This document shows positions 1 to 10,861 of a stretch of 57,500 nt of DNA, piece by piece. A program made the translations under genes and the position numbers. Origin of the DNA: Granulosicoccus antarcticus IMCC3135 (lineage in GTDB: Bacteria > Pseudomonadota > Gammaproteobacteria > Granulosicoccales > Granulosicoccaceae). The stretch lies in contig NZ_CP018632.1 in the NCBI RefSeq assembly GCF_002215215.1, positions 1 to 57,500 on the forward strand, read 5' to 3'. How positions within the stretch are numbered: the stretch's first letter is position 1; every line of letters begins with the position of its first letter. Under the pieces are notes generated by a model, which saw only the letters and a list, made by a program, of their open reading frames with translations, searched no databases and had not been told where the DNA came from.

Positions 1-301
1 GGATGATTTTGACTGTTTTGTTAAGTACTTTTTCATCTCTTTATATAGAGTCGAACCATTGACAGCGGGATTCTTTCTAGCCGTTTCAGTCGCGCCCCGT
101 GTAGGCTACTCTTCCGACCGGATTCATCCGGGCTGCAGCACGAATTTTTCGATCCGCGCCTCAGCTCCATGAGTTCTAGTAAAATTCAACATTGAACCTC
201 GATGCGTTATTCGCGTAGAGTTCATTCCCCCTGCCGTCGTCACCTTGGTTATACAACCATACGTGATAGCTGCTACCGTTCATGCCTTGGAGATAACGCA
301 G
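1..301. other. Leader region upstream of dnaA
   Basis: This 301-base stretch precedes the start I choose for dnaA. The first 50 bases are AT-rich and hold a -10-like TATATA at 42-47 with a weak TTGTTA 18 bases upstream. A perfect TTGACA lies at 59-64 but has no good -10 partner. A 14-base palindrome (CCGGAT, TC, ATCCGG) lies at 118-131. I see no perfect DnaA box here. In many Gammaproteobacteria rpmH lies upstream and is divergently transcribed, but no part of it is visible. Promoter assignment is tentative. Confidence 0.45.
289..292 (+). promoter_or_regulatory. Shine-Dalgarno that fixes the dnaA start
   Basis: GGAG lies nine bases before the TTG codon at 302. It is the best-placed ribosome binding site in the region. 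It supports a TTG start whose product begins like other DnaA proteins, rather than the longer reading from the TTG at 245. Confidence 0.6.
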
Positions 302-1693
302 TTGAGAGCACCACTTTGGGATCGCTGTCTGTTGAAACTCGAAGCTGAGTTATCGGACCAGCAACTCAACACTTGGATACGACCGCTCCAGGCTTGGCAT
401 GAAGCCGATCAATTGCGCATCCTGGCGCCGAACCGTTTCGTATTGGATATGGTGCAAAGCAGTTTCCATGCGCGTATTCAGGAAATTGCCAGCGCATTGA
501 CGGCCCCTGAGTCTATCGAGGTCAAACTGGTCATTGGCTCCGGCCAGGCCAATGAGACGCGGGATGCATTCCCGGCACTCGATCGCGAACAGCCAAATCG
601 CTCGCGAGAACGCAATTCTATGTTCGGCGCGGCCCCTGCGAAATCCCAGATAGCCAAGAGCATCCCGCCTCTGGACTCTCACCTGAAACCCGAGTTCAGT
701 TTCAACACTCTGGTCGCAGGTAAAAGCAACCAACTCGGTCGTGCCGCCGCTCTACAGATTGGCGGTGCCCCCGGAACGGCTTACAACCCCTACCTTATTT
801 ATGGTGCATCGGGTTTGGGCAAAACTCACCTGATGCAGGCCATCGGCAATGAAATCCTGGCCAACAAACCAGATGCCAGAGTTTCATATATCAATTCTGA
901 AACGTATGTGCATGAGATGGTCAACGCACTTCAGCATGGAAAGATGAATGAATTCAAGGCCTACTATCGTGGCCTCGATGCGCTTTTGATTGACGATATT
1001 CAGTTTTTTGCCGGCAAGGAGCAGACTCAGGAAGAGTTCTTCCACAACTTCAACGCTCTTTTTGAAGGTAACCAGCAAATCGTTTTGACCTGCGATCGTT
1101 ATCCCAAGGAGATCAACGGTCTGGAAGAGCGTCTGAAAACCCGCTTTGGCTGGGGCTTGTCAGTTGCCATCGAACCGCCTGAGCTTGAGATGCGTGTAGC
1201 CATCCTGAACAGCAAGGCCGAACAACGCGGTGTAATACTCCCCTCAGAAGTCAGCTTCTTCATTGCCAAACGGATCCGCAGCAATGTGCGCGAATTGGAA
1301 GGAGCACTGAAACGCGTCATAGCAAATTCTCAATTGATAGGCACCCCTATTACACTGGAATTTACTCGAGAAGCCCTCGCAGACCTTCTGGCCGTGCAAG
1401 CCAAGACTGTCAGCATAGAAAACATTCAGAAAACGGTTGCCGAGTACTACAACATCCGTCTCGCTGACCTGTCTGGCAAAAGCCGCTCACGCTCCGTTGC
1501 GCGCCCTCGGCAGCTAGCCATGGCCCTGGCCAAGGAACTGACCAGCAAAAGCCTCCCAGAGATTGGTAAGGTCTTTGGCGGCAGAGATCATACGACGGTC
1601 CTGCATGCGTGTCGCAAGATCGTCGAACTGAAAGAGTCCGATGACAACATCCGCGAAGACTACAGCAACCTTCTAAGGACTCTGTCCAACTAA
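302..1693 (+). CDS. dnaA: Chromosomal replication initiator protein DnaA
   Basis: DnaA binds 9-base boxes at oriC, oligomerises with ATP and melts the origin. The product from the TTG at 302 is 463 residues, close to the E. coli length of 467. Domain I begins with [15 protein letters not shown], matching the family start. A variable linker follows at about 80-130. The AAA+ domain has Walker A GASGLGKT at about 168-175 and the LLIDDIQFF Walker B. The C-terminal helix-turn-helix carries the [15 protein letters not shown] signature. I choose 302 because of GGAG at 289-292; the frame is open back to a TTG at 245, which would add 19 residues unlike the family. dnaN follows after the 262-base origin candidate. 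Confidence 0.97.
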   Translation: MRAPLWDRCLLKLEAELSDQQLNTWIRPLQAWHEADQLRILAPNRFVLDMVQSSFHARIQEIASALTAPESIEVKLVIGSGQANETRDAFPALDREQPNRSRERNSMFGAAPAKSQIAKSIPPLDSHLKPEFSFNTLVAGKSNQLGRAAALQIGGAPGTAYNPYLIYGASGLGKTHLMQAIGNEILANKPDARVSYINSETYVHEMVNALQHGKMNEFKAYYRGLDALLIDDIQFFAGKEQTQEEFFHNFNALFEGNQQIVLTCDRYPKEINGLEERLKTRFGWGLSVAIEPPELEMRVAILNSKAEQRGVILPSEVSFFIAKRIRSNVRELEGALKRVIANSQLIGTPITLEFTREALADLLAVQAKTVSIENIQKTVAEYYNIRLADLSGKSRSRSVARPRQLAMALAKELTSKSLPEIGKVFGGRDHTTVLHACRKIVELKESDDNIREDYSNLLRTLSN

Positions 1694-1735
1694 GTTACCT
1701 TCCCTTTCAGGATGACTCATCTTCGGGTATAACCC

Positions 1736-1744
1736 TGTGGATAA
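1736..1744 (-). promoter_or_regulatory. DnaA box (perfect, reverse orientation)
   Basis: TGTGGATAA, the exact reverse complement of the R-box consensus TTATCCACA. It lies 42 bases after the dnaA stop codon and one base from a near-match box in the opposite orientation. Confidence 0.8.
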
Positions 1745-1745
1745 G

Positions 1746-1754
1746 TTATCAACA
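1746..1754 (+). promoter_or_regulatory. DnaA box (one mismatch)
   Basis: TTATCAACA differs from TTATCCACA at one position. It is paired head to head with the perfect box at 1736-1744, so it is plausibly a weaker DnaA site. Confidence 0.5.
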
Positions 1755-1781
1755 AAGTGTGCATTGAATGAACTCTCATAT

Positions 1782-1790
1782 TTATCCACA
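1782..1790 (+). promoter_or_regulatory. DnaA box (perfect)
   Basis: TTATCCACA exact match to the consensus, in the middle of the dnaA-dnaN gap. Confidence 0.8.
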
Positions 1791-1880
1791 ATTCATGCAC
1801 AGGAAGGAAGCCTGAAGTCAGAGTAGTTATACAGACCAAAATAAACGTCCAAGTTATTGATTTAATAAGTAAAAAACGGG

Positions 1881-1889
1881 TTATCCACA
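1881..1889 (+). promoter_or_regulatory. DnaA box (perfect) next to the unwinding element
   Basis: TTATCCACA exact match. It is the box nearest to the triplet array at 1904-1921 and points towards it, as expected for the box that anchors a DnaA filament on the trios. Confidence 0.85.
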
Positions 1890-1903
1890 GACTTAGCCGT
1901 CAG

Positions 1904-1921
1904 TAATAGTAGTAATAATAA
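1904..1921 (+). promoter_or_regulatory. DnaA-trio array (putative unwinding element)
   Basis: Six consecutive triplets TAA, TAG, TAG, TAA, TAA, TAA follow a perfect DnaA box after a 14-base, moderately GC-rich spacer. The DnaA-trio element described in Bacillus and other bacteria has this composition, order and polarity (TA[A/G] read 5' to 3' after the box). Melting at this site is inference. Confidence 0.6.
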
Positions 1922-1955
1922 CCACACAATACAAACACACCTTTTTCTATCAGCC

Positions 1956-3062
1956 ATGAAATTCAGTGCACAACGCGAAACTTTGCTGACGCCTCTGCAG
2001 CATGTAGTAGGCGCAGTTGAACGCAGACAGACCTCTCCCATACTCGGAAATGTCTTGATGACGGCCGATGATGGCTATCTGACGCTCACAGCAACCGACT
2101 CCGAAATTGAAATGCAAGCCAGAGTGGAAATGCATATCGATCAACCAGGGTCGACAACGGTACCTGCAAGAAAACTGTTGGAAATTTGCAAACATCTACC
2201 CGATTCAGCCAGGGTCGACTTTATCGCCACCGGTGACAAAGTCATTTTCAAGTCGGGCAGAAGCAAATTCACATTGGCAACACTTCCAGCTGAAGAATTT
2301 CCAACTGTTGATGCGTTAAACGAACCTCAACAAGTCATATTGACCGCTGACGTACTTTTGCAATGCATCAAGAACACAGCTTTTTCAATGGCCCAACAAG
2401 ATGTCCGTTTTTACTTGAATGGCATGCTTCTGGAAATTGGTGCAGATCGTCTTTCTTGTGTTGCCACTGATGGTCATCGTCTTGCCTATTCACAATGCGC
2501 AACCAATGCCGAACCAGAAACTCCTGTCAGAGCAATCATTCCCAGAAAAAGCGTTGGTGAATTACAGCGGCTCCTGGGAAGTGTTGAATCTACTGACACC
2601 GTCACCTTGTTAGTCACCTCCCAACATCTGCAGATTCAGGTAGGTGGAGTCAGACTGACAACCAAATTGATTGATGGACGTTTTCCTGACTACAACCGCG
2701 TCATACCCATTGACGGAAACAAGGAATTACTCATTGATTGCCAAACGCTCAAGCAATCACTGACGCGAGCTTCAGTGTTATCCAATGAAAAATATCGAGG
2801 TGTCAGAATTGCTCTTCAAACCGGTACTTTGACAATCTCCAGTAACAACCCTGATCAAGAAGAAGCCATCGATGAGTTGGAAGTTGATTACACCGGTGAT
2901 TCAGCTGAAATAGGTTTCAATGTCACTTACTTGCTCGACGTACTGAATTCACTTGAAACCGTCAATGCAAGAATTCTGATCAAGGATGGAAACAGTAGTG
3001 CTTTGATCACCCCGGAAACCACTAGCGACAGCAAGTACGTTGTCATGCCGATGCGTTTGTGA
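1956..3062 (+). CDS. dnaN: DNA polymerase III sliding clamp, beta subunit
   Basis: The beta clamp is a ring-shaped dimer that tethers DNA polymerases to the template. The 368-residue product matches the usual length of about 366. It begins MKFSAQRETLLTPLQHV and ends YVVMPMRL, both typical of the family, and has three clamp folds of roughly 120 residues each. The ATG at 1956 has no strong Shine-Dalgarno. Its stop codon overlaps the recF GTG start by four bases, so the two genes are translationally coupled. It follows the oriC candidate, so its promoter probably lies in that gap or upstream in dnaA. Confidence 0.98.
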   Translation: MKFSAQRETLLTPLQHVVGAVERRQTSPILGNVLMTADDGYLTLTATDSEIEMQARVEMHIDQPGSTTVPARKLLEICKHLPDSARVDFIATGDKVIFKSGRSKFTLATLPAEEFPTVDALNEPQQVILTADVLLQCIKNTAFSMAQQDVRFYLNGMLLEIGADRLSCVATDGHRLAYSQCATNAEPETPVRAIIPRKSVGELQRLLGSVESTDTVTLLVTSQHLQIQVGGVRLTTKLIDGRFPDYNRVIPIDGNKELLIDCQTLKQSLTRASVLSNEKYRGVRIALQTGTLTISSNNPDQEEAIDELEVDYTGDSAEIGFNVTYLLDVLNSLETVNARILIKDGNSSALITPETTSDSKYVVMPMRL

Positions 3063-4129
3063 TTCTCACAAAGCTGGAAGTATCCAGCTTCCGAAATGTT
3101 GTAAATCTATCCCTGGAACCGCATCCCCGTCTCAATCTGATTACGGGTGATAACGGAGCTGGTAAAAGCTCGATTCTGGAAGCGATTCAATGCCTGTCTA
3201 CCGGGCATTCTTTCAGAACTCGAAAGGCCCGCGAATTAATCAGCCGGCAATCACAGTCATTCACTTTGACTGCACTCTTCAAAGATCCCAACACTGCTCG
3301 TGAACATCGTTGCGGTTTGCAACGAATGCGCGATGGTTCTGTGGAACTTCGTCTGGATTTCGAAGAAGTTGGCAGTATGTCTGGCGTAACCAGACTTTTA
3401 CCCGTAAAAGCCTTAACACCAGACAGTCATAAGCTCATTCAAGAAGGTCCTCATGAGCGACGTCAATTCCTGGATTGGGGAGTGTTCCACATGGAACATT
3501 CGTTTTTTGACATCTGGAAGCAATTCAAACGGTCACTATCTCAACGGAATCAACTTTTACGTGATTCCGGATCTATAAATGAATTGCGCACCTGGGACGG
3601 ACTATTTGTCGAGTCTGCAGAGCAGTTAAACAAACTACGCGCCGTTTACGTTGAACAATTAGCCATTGCACTTCAAAAACGAATGACTGATATCAATGCA
3701 AGGTTCCACGTGGAACTTCAGTATCGATCAGGTTGGTCAGATGAACACAAACTCGCAGATTTGCTGATTCGCAACCTTGATTACCACCGGCGAATGAAAA
3801 CCACCACTGACGGACCGCATAGAGCCGAGCTGAGTCTGCTTGTTGATGGGGTGCCAGCGAAACAAGTGCTTTCCAGAGGTCAACAGAAGGTGTTGGTCTA
3901 TTTACTGCATCTGTCCCAGCTAGACTTACTTGCAAACATCAACGCTCGACAAGCCGTGGTTCTCTGTGATGATCTGACTTCAGAGTTGGACAAAGAGCAC
4001 TCAACCGAACTGATTCGTCAGTTATTGGATCTGGACGGTCAGGTGTTCGTTTCGGCTGTTGATTTGGAGGTTTTACGAGACTATGAACACACTGAGTTTC
4101 GTATAGAGCACGGAGGGCTTAAAAAGTAG
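3059..4129 (+). CDS. recF: DNA replication and repair protein RecF
   Basis: RecF is an SMC-like ATPase that acts with RecO and RecR to load RecA at single-strand gaps. The 356-residue product has Walker A GDNGAGKS at about residues 30-37, the LSRGQQK signature motif, and a Walker B region VVLCDDLTSELD. The start is GTG within the last codon and stop of dnaN (four-base overlap). The gene body contains two parS-like palindromes at 3483-3498 and 3702-3717. gyrB follows after 35 bases. Confidence 0.96.
   Translation: MILTKLEVSSFRNVVNLSLEPHPRLNLITGDNGAGKSSILEAIQCLSTGHSFRTRKARELISRQSQSFTLTALFKDPNTAREHRCGLQRMRDGSVELRLDFEEVGSMSGVTRLLPVKALTPDSHKLIQEGPHERRQFLDWGVFHMEHSFFDIWKQFKRSLSQRNQLLRDSGSINELRTWDGLFVESAEQLNKLRAVYVEQLAIALQKRMTDINARFHVELQYRSGWSDEHKLADLLIRNLDYHRRMKTTTDGPHRAELSLLVDGVPAKQVLSRGQQKVLVYLLHLSQLDLLANINARQAVVLCDDLTSELDKEHSTELIRQLLDLDGQVFVSAVDLEVLRDYEHTEFRIEHGGLKK
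3483..3498. promoter_or_regulatory. parS: parS-like ParB binding site 1 (inside recF)
   Basis: TGTTCCACATGGAACA matches the bacterial parS consensus TGTTNCACGTGNAACA at every position but one at the centre. It lies within about 2 kb of oriC, where parS sites usually cluster. The parA/parB genes are not in the window; they commonly lie upstream of dnaA. Confidence 0.65.
3702..3717. promoter_or_regulatory. parS: parS-like ParB binding site 2 (inside recF)
   Basis: GGTTCCACGTGGAACT has a perfect 14-base palindromic core (3703-3716) identical to the core of Pseudomonas-type parS. Only the two outermost bases depart from the 16-base consensus. It is 219 bases from site 1, and both are within recF codons. 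Confidence 0.75.
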
Positions 4130-6576
<2,447 letters not shown>

Positions 6577-6631
6577 GTTCTGACCTTCGTCTCTACACAC
6601 GAACCATTTTTCAATCACTGTCTATTAGCTC

Positions 6632-8656
6632 ATGTCTGAACTGCTGATTCAACGCCCTGACTTCTCTGCCATCGATGTCGATACAATCGAACAGCAGCTC
6701 GAAGAAAAGCTGGCTGATTGTCGTTCGGTTGTTGCCACGGTTTCTGCACTGGAGAGTCCCGATTGGGATTCTCTGGTACAGCCCATGGGAGAGGTTCATA
6801 ACCGATTGAGTCTGTTCTGGTCTCCGATTAGTCACCTCAATTCGGTGATGAATAACGATCAGTTGCGAGAGGTTTACAACCGCTGTCTTCCAACTCTCAG
6901 CACCTACTACACGGAGTTGGGTCAGAATAGTGCCTTGTACAATGCAACACTGTCACTTAAGGACAGTGCCGAATTCGCGGCCATGCCGGCGGAACGTCAG
7001 CAACAGATTCACCACGAACTACGTGATTTCGAACTGGGTGGTGTTTCTCTGGAAGCAGCTGACAAGAAACGCTATGGGGAGATTGCTCTGGAGCTATCTC
7101 GTCTGACCACTGAATTTTCAGACAGCGTTCTGGATGCCACCAACGCTTGGGAAAAACTTATTGCTGATGAGGTAGAGCTGGATGGCTTGCCTGCTTCCGC
7201 CATAGCCGCGGCACGGCAGCGGGCGAAGAGCAAGGGGCAGGATGGCTATTTGCTGAATCTGGAGTTCCCCAGCTATATCGCCGTGATGATGTCTGCCAAC
7301 AACCGTGAGCTGAGACAGGAGGTCTATACGGCCTTTTCGACTCGAGCATCAGATCAGGGACCCAACGCGGGACAATTCGATAACTCCGAACGCATCGAAG
7401 CCATCTTGTCTCTGCGAGCTGAAAAAGCAACTTTGCTGGGTTTCGAATCCTATGCTCACCTATCAGTCGTACCCAAGATGGTAGAGACACCTCAGCAAGT
7501 ACTCGACTTTCTGGACGACTTGGCGGTGCGAGCTCAACCTGCCGCTCGCGAAGAATTTGCAGAGCTGAAGCAGTTTGCCGCGAACAATCTGAACTTGTCA
7601 GACCTGGCTGCCTGGGACATCACTTACGCCAGCGACCGTTTGAAGAAACACCGGCACGATTTATCAGACGAGGAACTGAAACCTTATTTTCCTGCTGATC
7701 GGGCAGTGCCCGGTATGTTCGCAGTCATCGGTAAATTGTTCGGTCTGGAAATCAAGATTGTCGACGAGGCCGTGACCTACCATCCCGATGTAAACCTCTA
7801 TGCCATCACCGATAGCAAAGGTAATCCACGGGGTGAGTTTTATATGGATAACTACGCGCGTGAGAACAAACGCGGTGGGGCCTGGATGGATGTCTGTGCA
7901 ACACGGCAGCGAGTAGGCAATGCGATTCAACAACCTATTGCCTACCTGACCTGCAATCTGACGCCTCCTGTCGGTGACGATCCTGCCTTGCTGACACATC
8001 AGGAAGTCACGACTCTGTTTCATGAGTTCGGCCATGGCTTGCATCATATGTTGACGCAAATCGAGACAGCAGGTGTTTCAGGCATCAATGGTGTGGAGTG
8101 GGATGCTGTCGAACTGCCCAGCCAGTTCCTGGAGAACTGGTGCTGGGAACGAGAATCGATCGATATGATCAGTGGGCATTATCAGACTGGTGAACCACTA
8201 CCCGATGCACTGCTGGAGAAAATGCGCAACGCTCGCAATTTCCAGAGCGCCATGCAACTGGTCAGGCAACTGGAATTCTCCTTGTTCGACATGCATCTGC
8301 ATCTGGAATCACGATCCGGTAAGCCAGCTGATGTACAGGCAACACTGAATGGCATTCGACAAAGAGTAGCCGTTGTACCCGTACCTGAATTCAATCGCTT
8401 CCAACACAGCTTTTCGCATATCTTTGCGGGTGGCTACAGTGCAGGATACTTCAGTTATAAATGGGCTGAAGTCTTGTCTGCCGATGCATTTTCCAGATTC
8501 GAGGAGGAAGGAATCTTCAATGAGACCACCGGTCAGTCCTTTCTTGAAAATGTACTGGAAGTGGGCGGCTCTCGTGATGCCATGACAAACTTTGCGGCAT
8601 TCAGAGGCCGGGAACCTCAGGTGGACGCCCTCTTGCGTCATTCCGGTCTGGCGTAG
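6632..8656 (+). CDS. prlC: Oligopeptidase A (M3 family zinc metallopeptidase)
   Basis: This cytoplasmic peptidase degrades short peptides, including cleaved signal peptides. The product is 674 residues (E. coli OpdA is 680). The zinc motif HEFGH is at 464-468, with the third ligand Glu about 494 in the following WDAVELPSQF segment. Only the start at 6632 gives the normal N-terminus; there is no clear Shine-Dalgarno. It lies 55 bases after gyrB and 9 bases before ubiD, so it may be co-transcribed with ubiD. The names prlC and opdA both refer to this protein. Confidence 0.95.
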   Translation: MSELLIQRPDFSAIDVDTIEQQLEEKLADCRSVVATVSALESPDWDSLVQPMGEVHNRLSLFWSPISHLNSVMNNDQLREVYNRCLPTLSTYYTELGQNSALYNATLSLKDSAEFAAMPAERQQQIHHELRDFELGGVSLEAADKKRYGEIALELSRLTTEFSDSVLDATNAWEKLIADEVELDGLPASAIAAARQRAKSKGQDGYLLNLEFPSYIAVMMSANNRELRQEVYTAFSTRASDQGPNAGQFDNSERIEAILSLRAEKATLLGFESYAHLSVVPKMVETPQQVLDFLDDLAVRAQPAAREEFAELKQFAANNLNLSDLAAWDITYASDRLKKHRHDLSDEELKPYFPADRAVPGMFAVIGKLFGLEIKIVDEAVTYHPDVNLYAITDSKGNPRGEFYMDNYARENKRGGAWMDVCATRQRVGNAIQQPIAYLTCNLTPPVGDDPALLTHQEVTTLFHEFGHGLHHMLTQIETAGVSGINGVEWDAVELPSQFLENWCWERESIDMISGHYQTGEPLPDALLEKMRNARNFQSAMQLVRQLEFSLFDMHLHLESRSGKPADVQATLNGIRQRVAVVPVPEFNRFQHSFSHIFAGGYSAGYFSYKWAEVLSADAFSRFEEEGIFNETTGQSFLENVLEVGGSRDAMTNFAAFRGREPQVDALLRHSGLA

Positions 8657-8665
8657 ACACTAGAC

Positions 8666-10123
8666 ATGAAATACAGGGATTTGCGTGATTTCCTGGCTGG
8701 TCTTGAGGCCAGAGGTGAGCTCAAGCGGATATCAGAACCGGTTGACCCCAATCTGGAGATCACGGAAATCTGTGACCGTACCTTGCGCAGCAAGGGTCCG
8801 GCATTGTTATTCGAAAACCCCATTGGTTCAGATATACCTTTGCTGGGCAACCTCTTTGGCACACCAGAGCGTGTTGCGCTGGGGATGGGAGAGGACTCGG
8901 TAGAAGCGTTGCGTGAGGTTGGCAAGTTGCTGGCCTTCCTCAAGGAGCCTGACCCACCCAAGGGCCTCAAGGATGCCTGGAACACGCTGCCGGTATTCAA
9001 GAAGGTTCTGGATATGGCGCCCAAAACGACGCGCTCAGCAGCCTGTCAGGAAGAGCAGTGGGAGACGGTTGATCTGTCTCGCTTGCCGGTTCAGACATGT
9101 TGGCCTGGTGATGCGGGTCCGCTGATTACATGGGGGCTTGTTATCACTCGTGGACCACACAAGAAACGTCAGAATATGGGCATTTATCGCCAACAGGTGA
9201 TAGGTCCAGACAAGACGATCATGCGCTGGTTGAGCCATCGAGGCGGGGCACTGGATTTTCATGAATGGCAACAGACAAACCCTGGCGAACCTTTCCCGGT
9301 TGCTGTTGTGCTCGGAGCCGATCCAGCCACCATTCTGGCGGCCGTCACACCCATTCCCGATTCCTTGTCCGAGCACGCTTTTGCAGGTTTGCTTCGCGGC
9401 GAGCGTACGCTGCTGACCAAGGCAAAATTATCCGATCTGCAGATACCTGCCTCAGCTGAGTTCGTGCTCGAAGGTTTTCTGTACCCGGGCGAGAATGCAC
9501 CTGAAGGACCGTTTGGTGATCACACGGGTTATTACAACGAAGTTGACGAATTCCCCGTTTTCACCATCGAGAAGGTGACGCACCGGCGTGATCCTATTTA
9601 CCACTCGACTTATACGGGTCGACCACCGGATGAGCCGGCGATTCTGGGTGTTGCATTGAATGAGGTCTTCGTTCCCATTCTGCAGAAGCAGTTTCCGGAG
9701 ATTGTTGATTTCTATCTGCCTCCGGAAGGCTGTTCGTACAGAATGGCGGTGGTCAGCATGAAGAAGCAATACCCCGGACATGCCAAGCGCGTGATGATGG
9801 GAGTCTGGTCGTTTCTTCGTCAGTTCATGTACACCAAATTTGTTATCGTCGTAGATGACGATGTTGATGCGCGATCCTGGGAAGACGTCATCTGGGCGAT
9901 AACCACCCGTATGGATCCTGCTCGCGACACGACCTTGATTGAAAATACACCCATCGATTATCTCGATTTCGCTTCACCGGTATCCGGTCTGGGTTCGAAG
10001 ATGGGGATGGACGCCACCAACAAATTACCTGGTGAAACGAATCGTGAATGGGGCGAACCCATTCAGATGGATGAAGCGGTGAAAGCTCGTGTTGATGCGA
10101 TGTGGAGTCGTCTGGGCTTGTAA
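8666..10123 (+). CDS. ubiD: 3-polyprenyl-4-hydroxybenzoate decarboxylase UbiD
   Basis: UbiD removes the carboxyl group of polyprenyl-4-hydroxybenzoate in ubiquinone synthesis using prenylated FMN made by UbiX. The 485-residue product has the typical start [22 protein letters not shown] and the conserved [12 protein letters not shown] and [11 protein letters not shown] stretches of the family. It is separate from the ubiE-ubiJ-ubiB group at 24971-28068 but serves the same pathway. It follows prlC by nine bases. Confidence 0.95.
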   Translation: MKYRDLRDFLAGLEARGELKRISEPVDPNLEITEICDRTLRSKGPALLFENPIGSDIPLLGNLFGTPERVALGMGEDSVEALREVGKLLAFLKEPDPPKGLKDAWNTLPVFKKVLDMAPKTTRSAACQEEQWETVDLSRLPVQTCWPGDAGPLITWGLVITRGPHKKRQNMGIYRQQVIGPDKTIMRWLSHRGGALDFHEWQQTNPGEPFPVAVVLGADPATILAAVTPIPDSLSEHAFAGLLRGERTLLTKAKLSDLQIPASAEFVLEGFLYPGENAPEGPFGDHTGYYNEVDEFPVFTIEKVTHRRDPIYHSTYTGRPPDEPAILGVALNEVFVPILQKQFPEIVDFYLPPEGCSYRMAVVSMKKQYPGHAKRVMMGVWSFLRQFMYTKFVIVVDDDVDARSWEDVIWAITTRMDPARDTTLIENTPIDYLDFASPVSGLGSKMGMDATNKLPGETNREWGEPIQMDEAVKARVDAMWSRLGL

Positions 10124-10170
10124 CTCACAGCATCTGGTGACTGGGGTTTGTGCACTTGGCGGACTGATCA

Positions 10171-10178
10171 GGGGGGGG
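10171..10178 (+). repeat. Homopolymer of eight G
   Basis: A run of eight G lies in the 192-base gap between ubiD and the next open frame, about 138 bases before its start. It is followed by a short GGTAA/TTACC inverted repeat. Such tracts can slip during replication. I see no other clear signal in the gap. Confidence 0.6.
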
Positions 10179-10315
10179 TAACCTTACCTACCGAATTACA
10201 TGATTTTTCACGGCTGTCGTACCATGCCATTACAGGAAAATTTGCCGGAAGATACAACTGCTGGCTCCTCGTAATGTGACCCTGTGTTACCCCTCGATCA
10301 ACGCCAGAGATATTG

Positions 10316-10861
10316 ATGGAAGTAATGCCAGCCTGGATTCAGCAGCAGGAGTCCGTTATCGGCTTTGTCGAGCTGACGTCCATGGTGTCAGAATTAATGG
10401 TGGTTTTCGAAGGAGAGCAATCCGATGATTGGGCTGAAGAGGGGCAATCAGGTAGCGACTGGGTTTCGCCGAGTACCCTGACTCGAGTCATACGTCATGG
10501 TAGTAGCGCCTCTCTGCATAGCGTGCTCAACCAGGTGCCCGATGCGGTTTCTGCAGAATTCGAAGTGATTCATGACAACAGCAAAGTGTTTTCATGGTGT
10601 GAGTATTTGTGGCCTCACCTGCGAAGTAGAGAGCTTGTTCAGGAGCGCAGCGAGCAGATCAAAATACCCGTCAAGTGCTTTTACGAGATGATGTCATTTC
10701 ATCAGGAGCGCAGTACCTCCTGGTTGCGTCGATACCGTTCTTTGATGAACGAAGAACTATCGTTGCGCGACTGTCGAATCGAGGTCGATAAAGTTGGCGT
10801 AGTGGCTCAACCTGACAGTTTCCAGATTTTTAAGAGTGTTGGCCATTTCTCGGGCCGGTAA
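10316..10861 (+). CDS. Hypothetical protein
   Basis: I do not recognise this 181-residue frame. It begins MEVMPAWIQQQE, has an acidic segment (GEQSDDWAEEGQ) at about 34-45, no signal peptide and no membrane segment. The ATG at 10316 has AGAG six bases upstream; the frame also allows a TTG one codon earlier. The last 105 bases overlap the 3' end of the minus-strand GGDEF-EAL gene, so the C-terminal 35 residues may be a chance extension. It fills an otherwise empty interval, which favours a real gene. The neighbouring c-di-GMP enzyme is convergent, so a shared role is not implied. Confidence 0.5.
   Translation: MEVMPAWIQQQESVIGFVELTSMVSELMVVFEGEQSDDWAEEGQSGSDWVSPSTLTRVIRHGSSASLHSVLNQVPDAVSAEFEVIHDNSKVFSWCEYLWPHLRSRELVQERSEQIKIPVKCFYEMMSFHQERSTSWLRRYRSLMNEELSLRDCRIEVDKVGVVAQPDSFQIFKSVGHFSGR

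Larger units (their letters stand above)
1694..1955. other. oriC: Probable chromosomal replication origin (oriC)
   Basis: The gap between dnaA and dnaN holds three perfect DnaA boxes (1736-1744 on the minus strand; 1782-1790 and 1881-1889 on the plus strand) and one near-match at 1746-1754. Between and after them are AT-rich stretches. The last box is followed by a 14-base spacer and then six TA[A/G] triplets at 1904-1921, the arrangement known as a DnaA-trio unwinding element. Position between dnaA and dnaN matches the origin location in pseudomonads and many other bacteria. The assignment rests on motif content; there is no functional evidence here. Confidence 0.85.

Noticed and set aside
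59-64. Perfect TTGACA as dnaA promoter -35
   Set aside because: No acceptable -10 element 16-18 bases downstream.
10124-10315. Cyclic-di-GMP riboswitch upstream of the unknown gene
   Set aside because: G-rich segments are present but the conserved core pattern of GEMM riboswitches is not.
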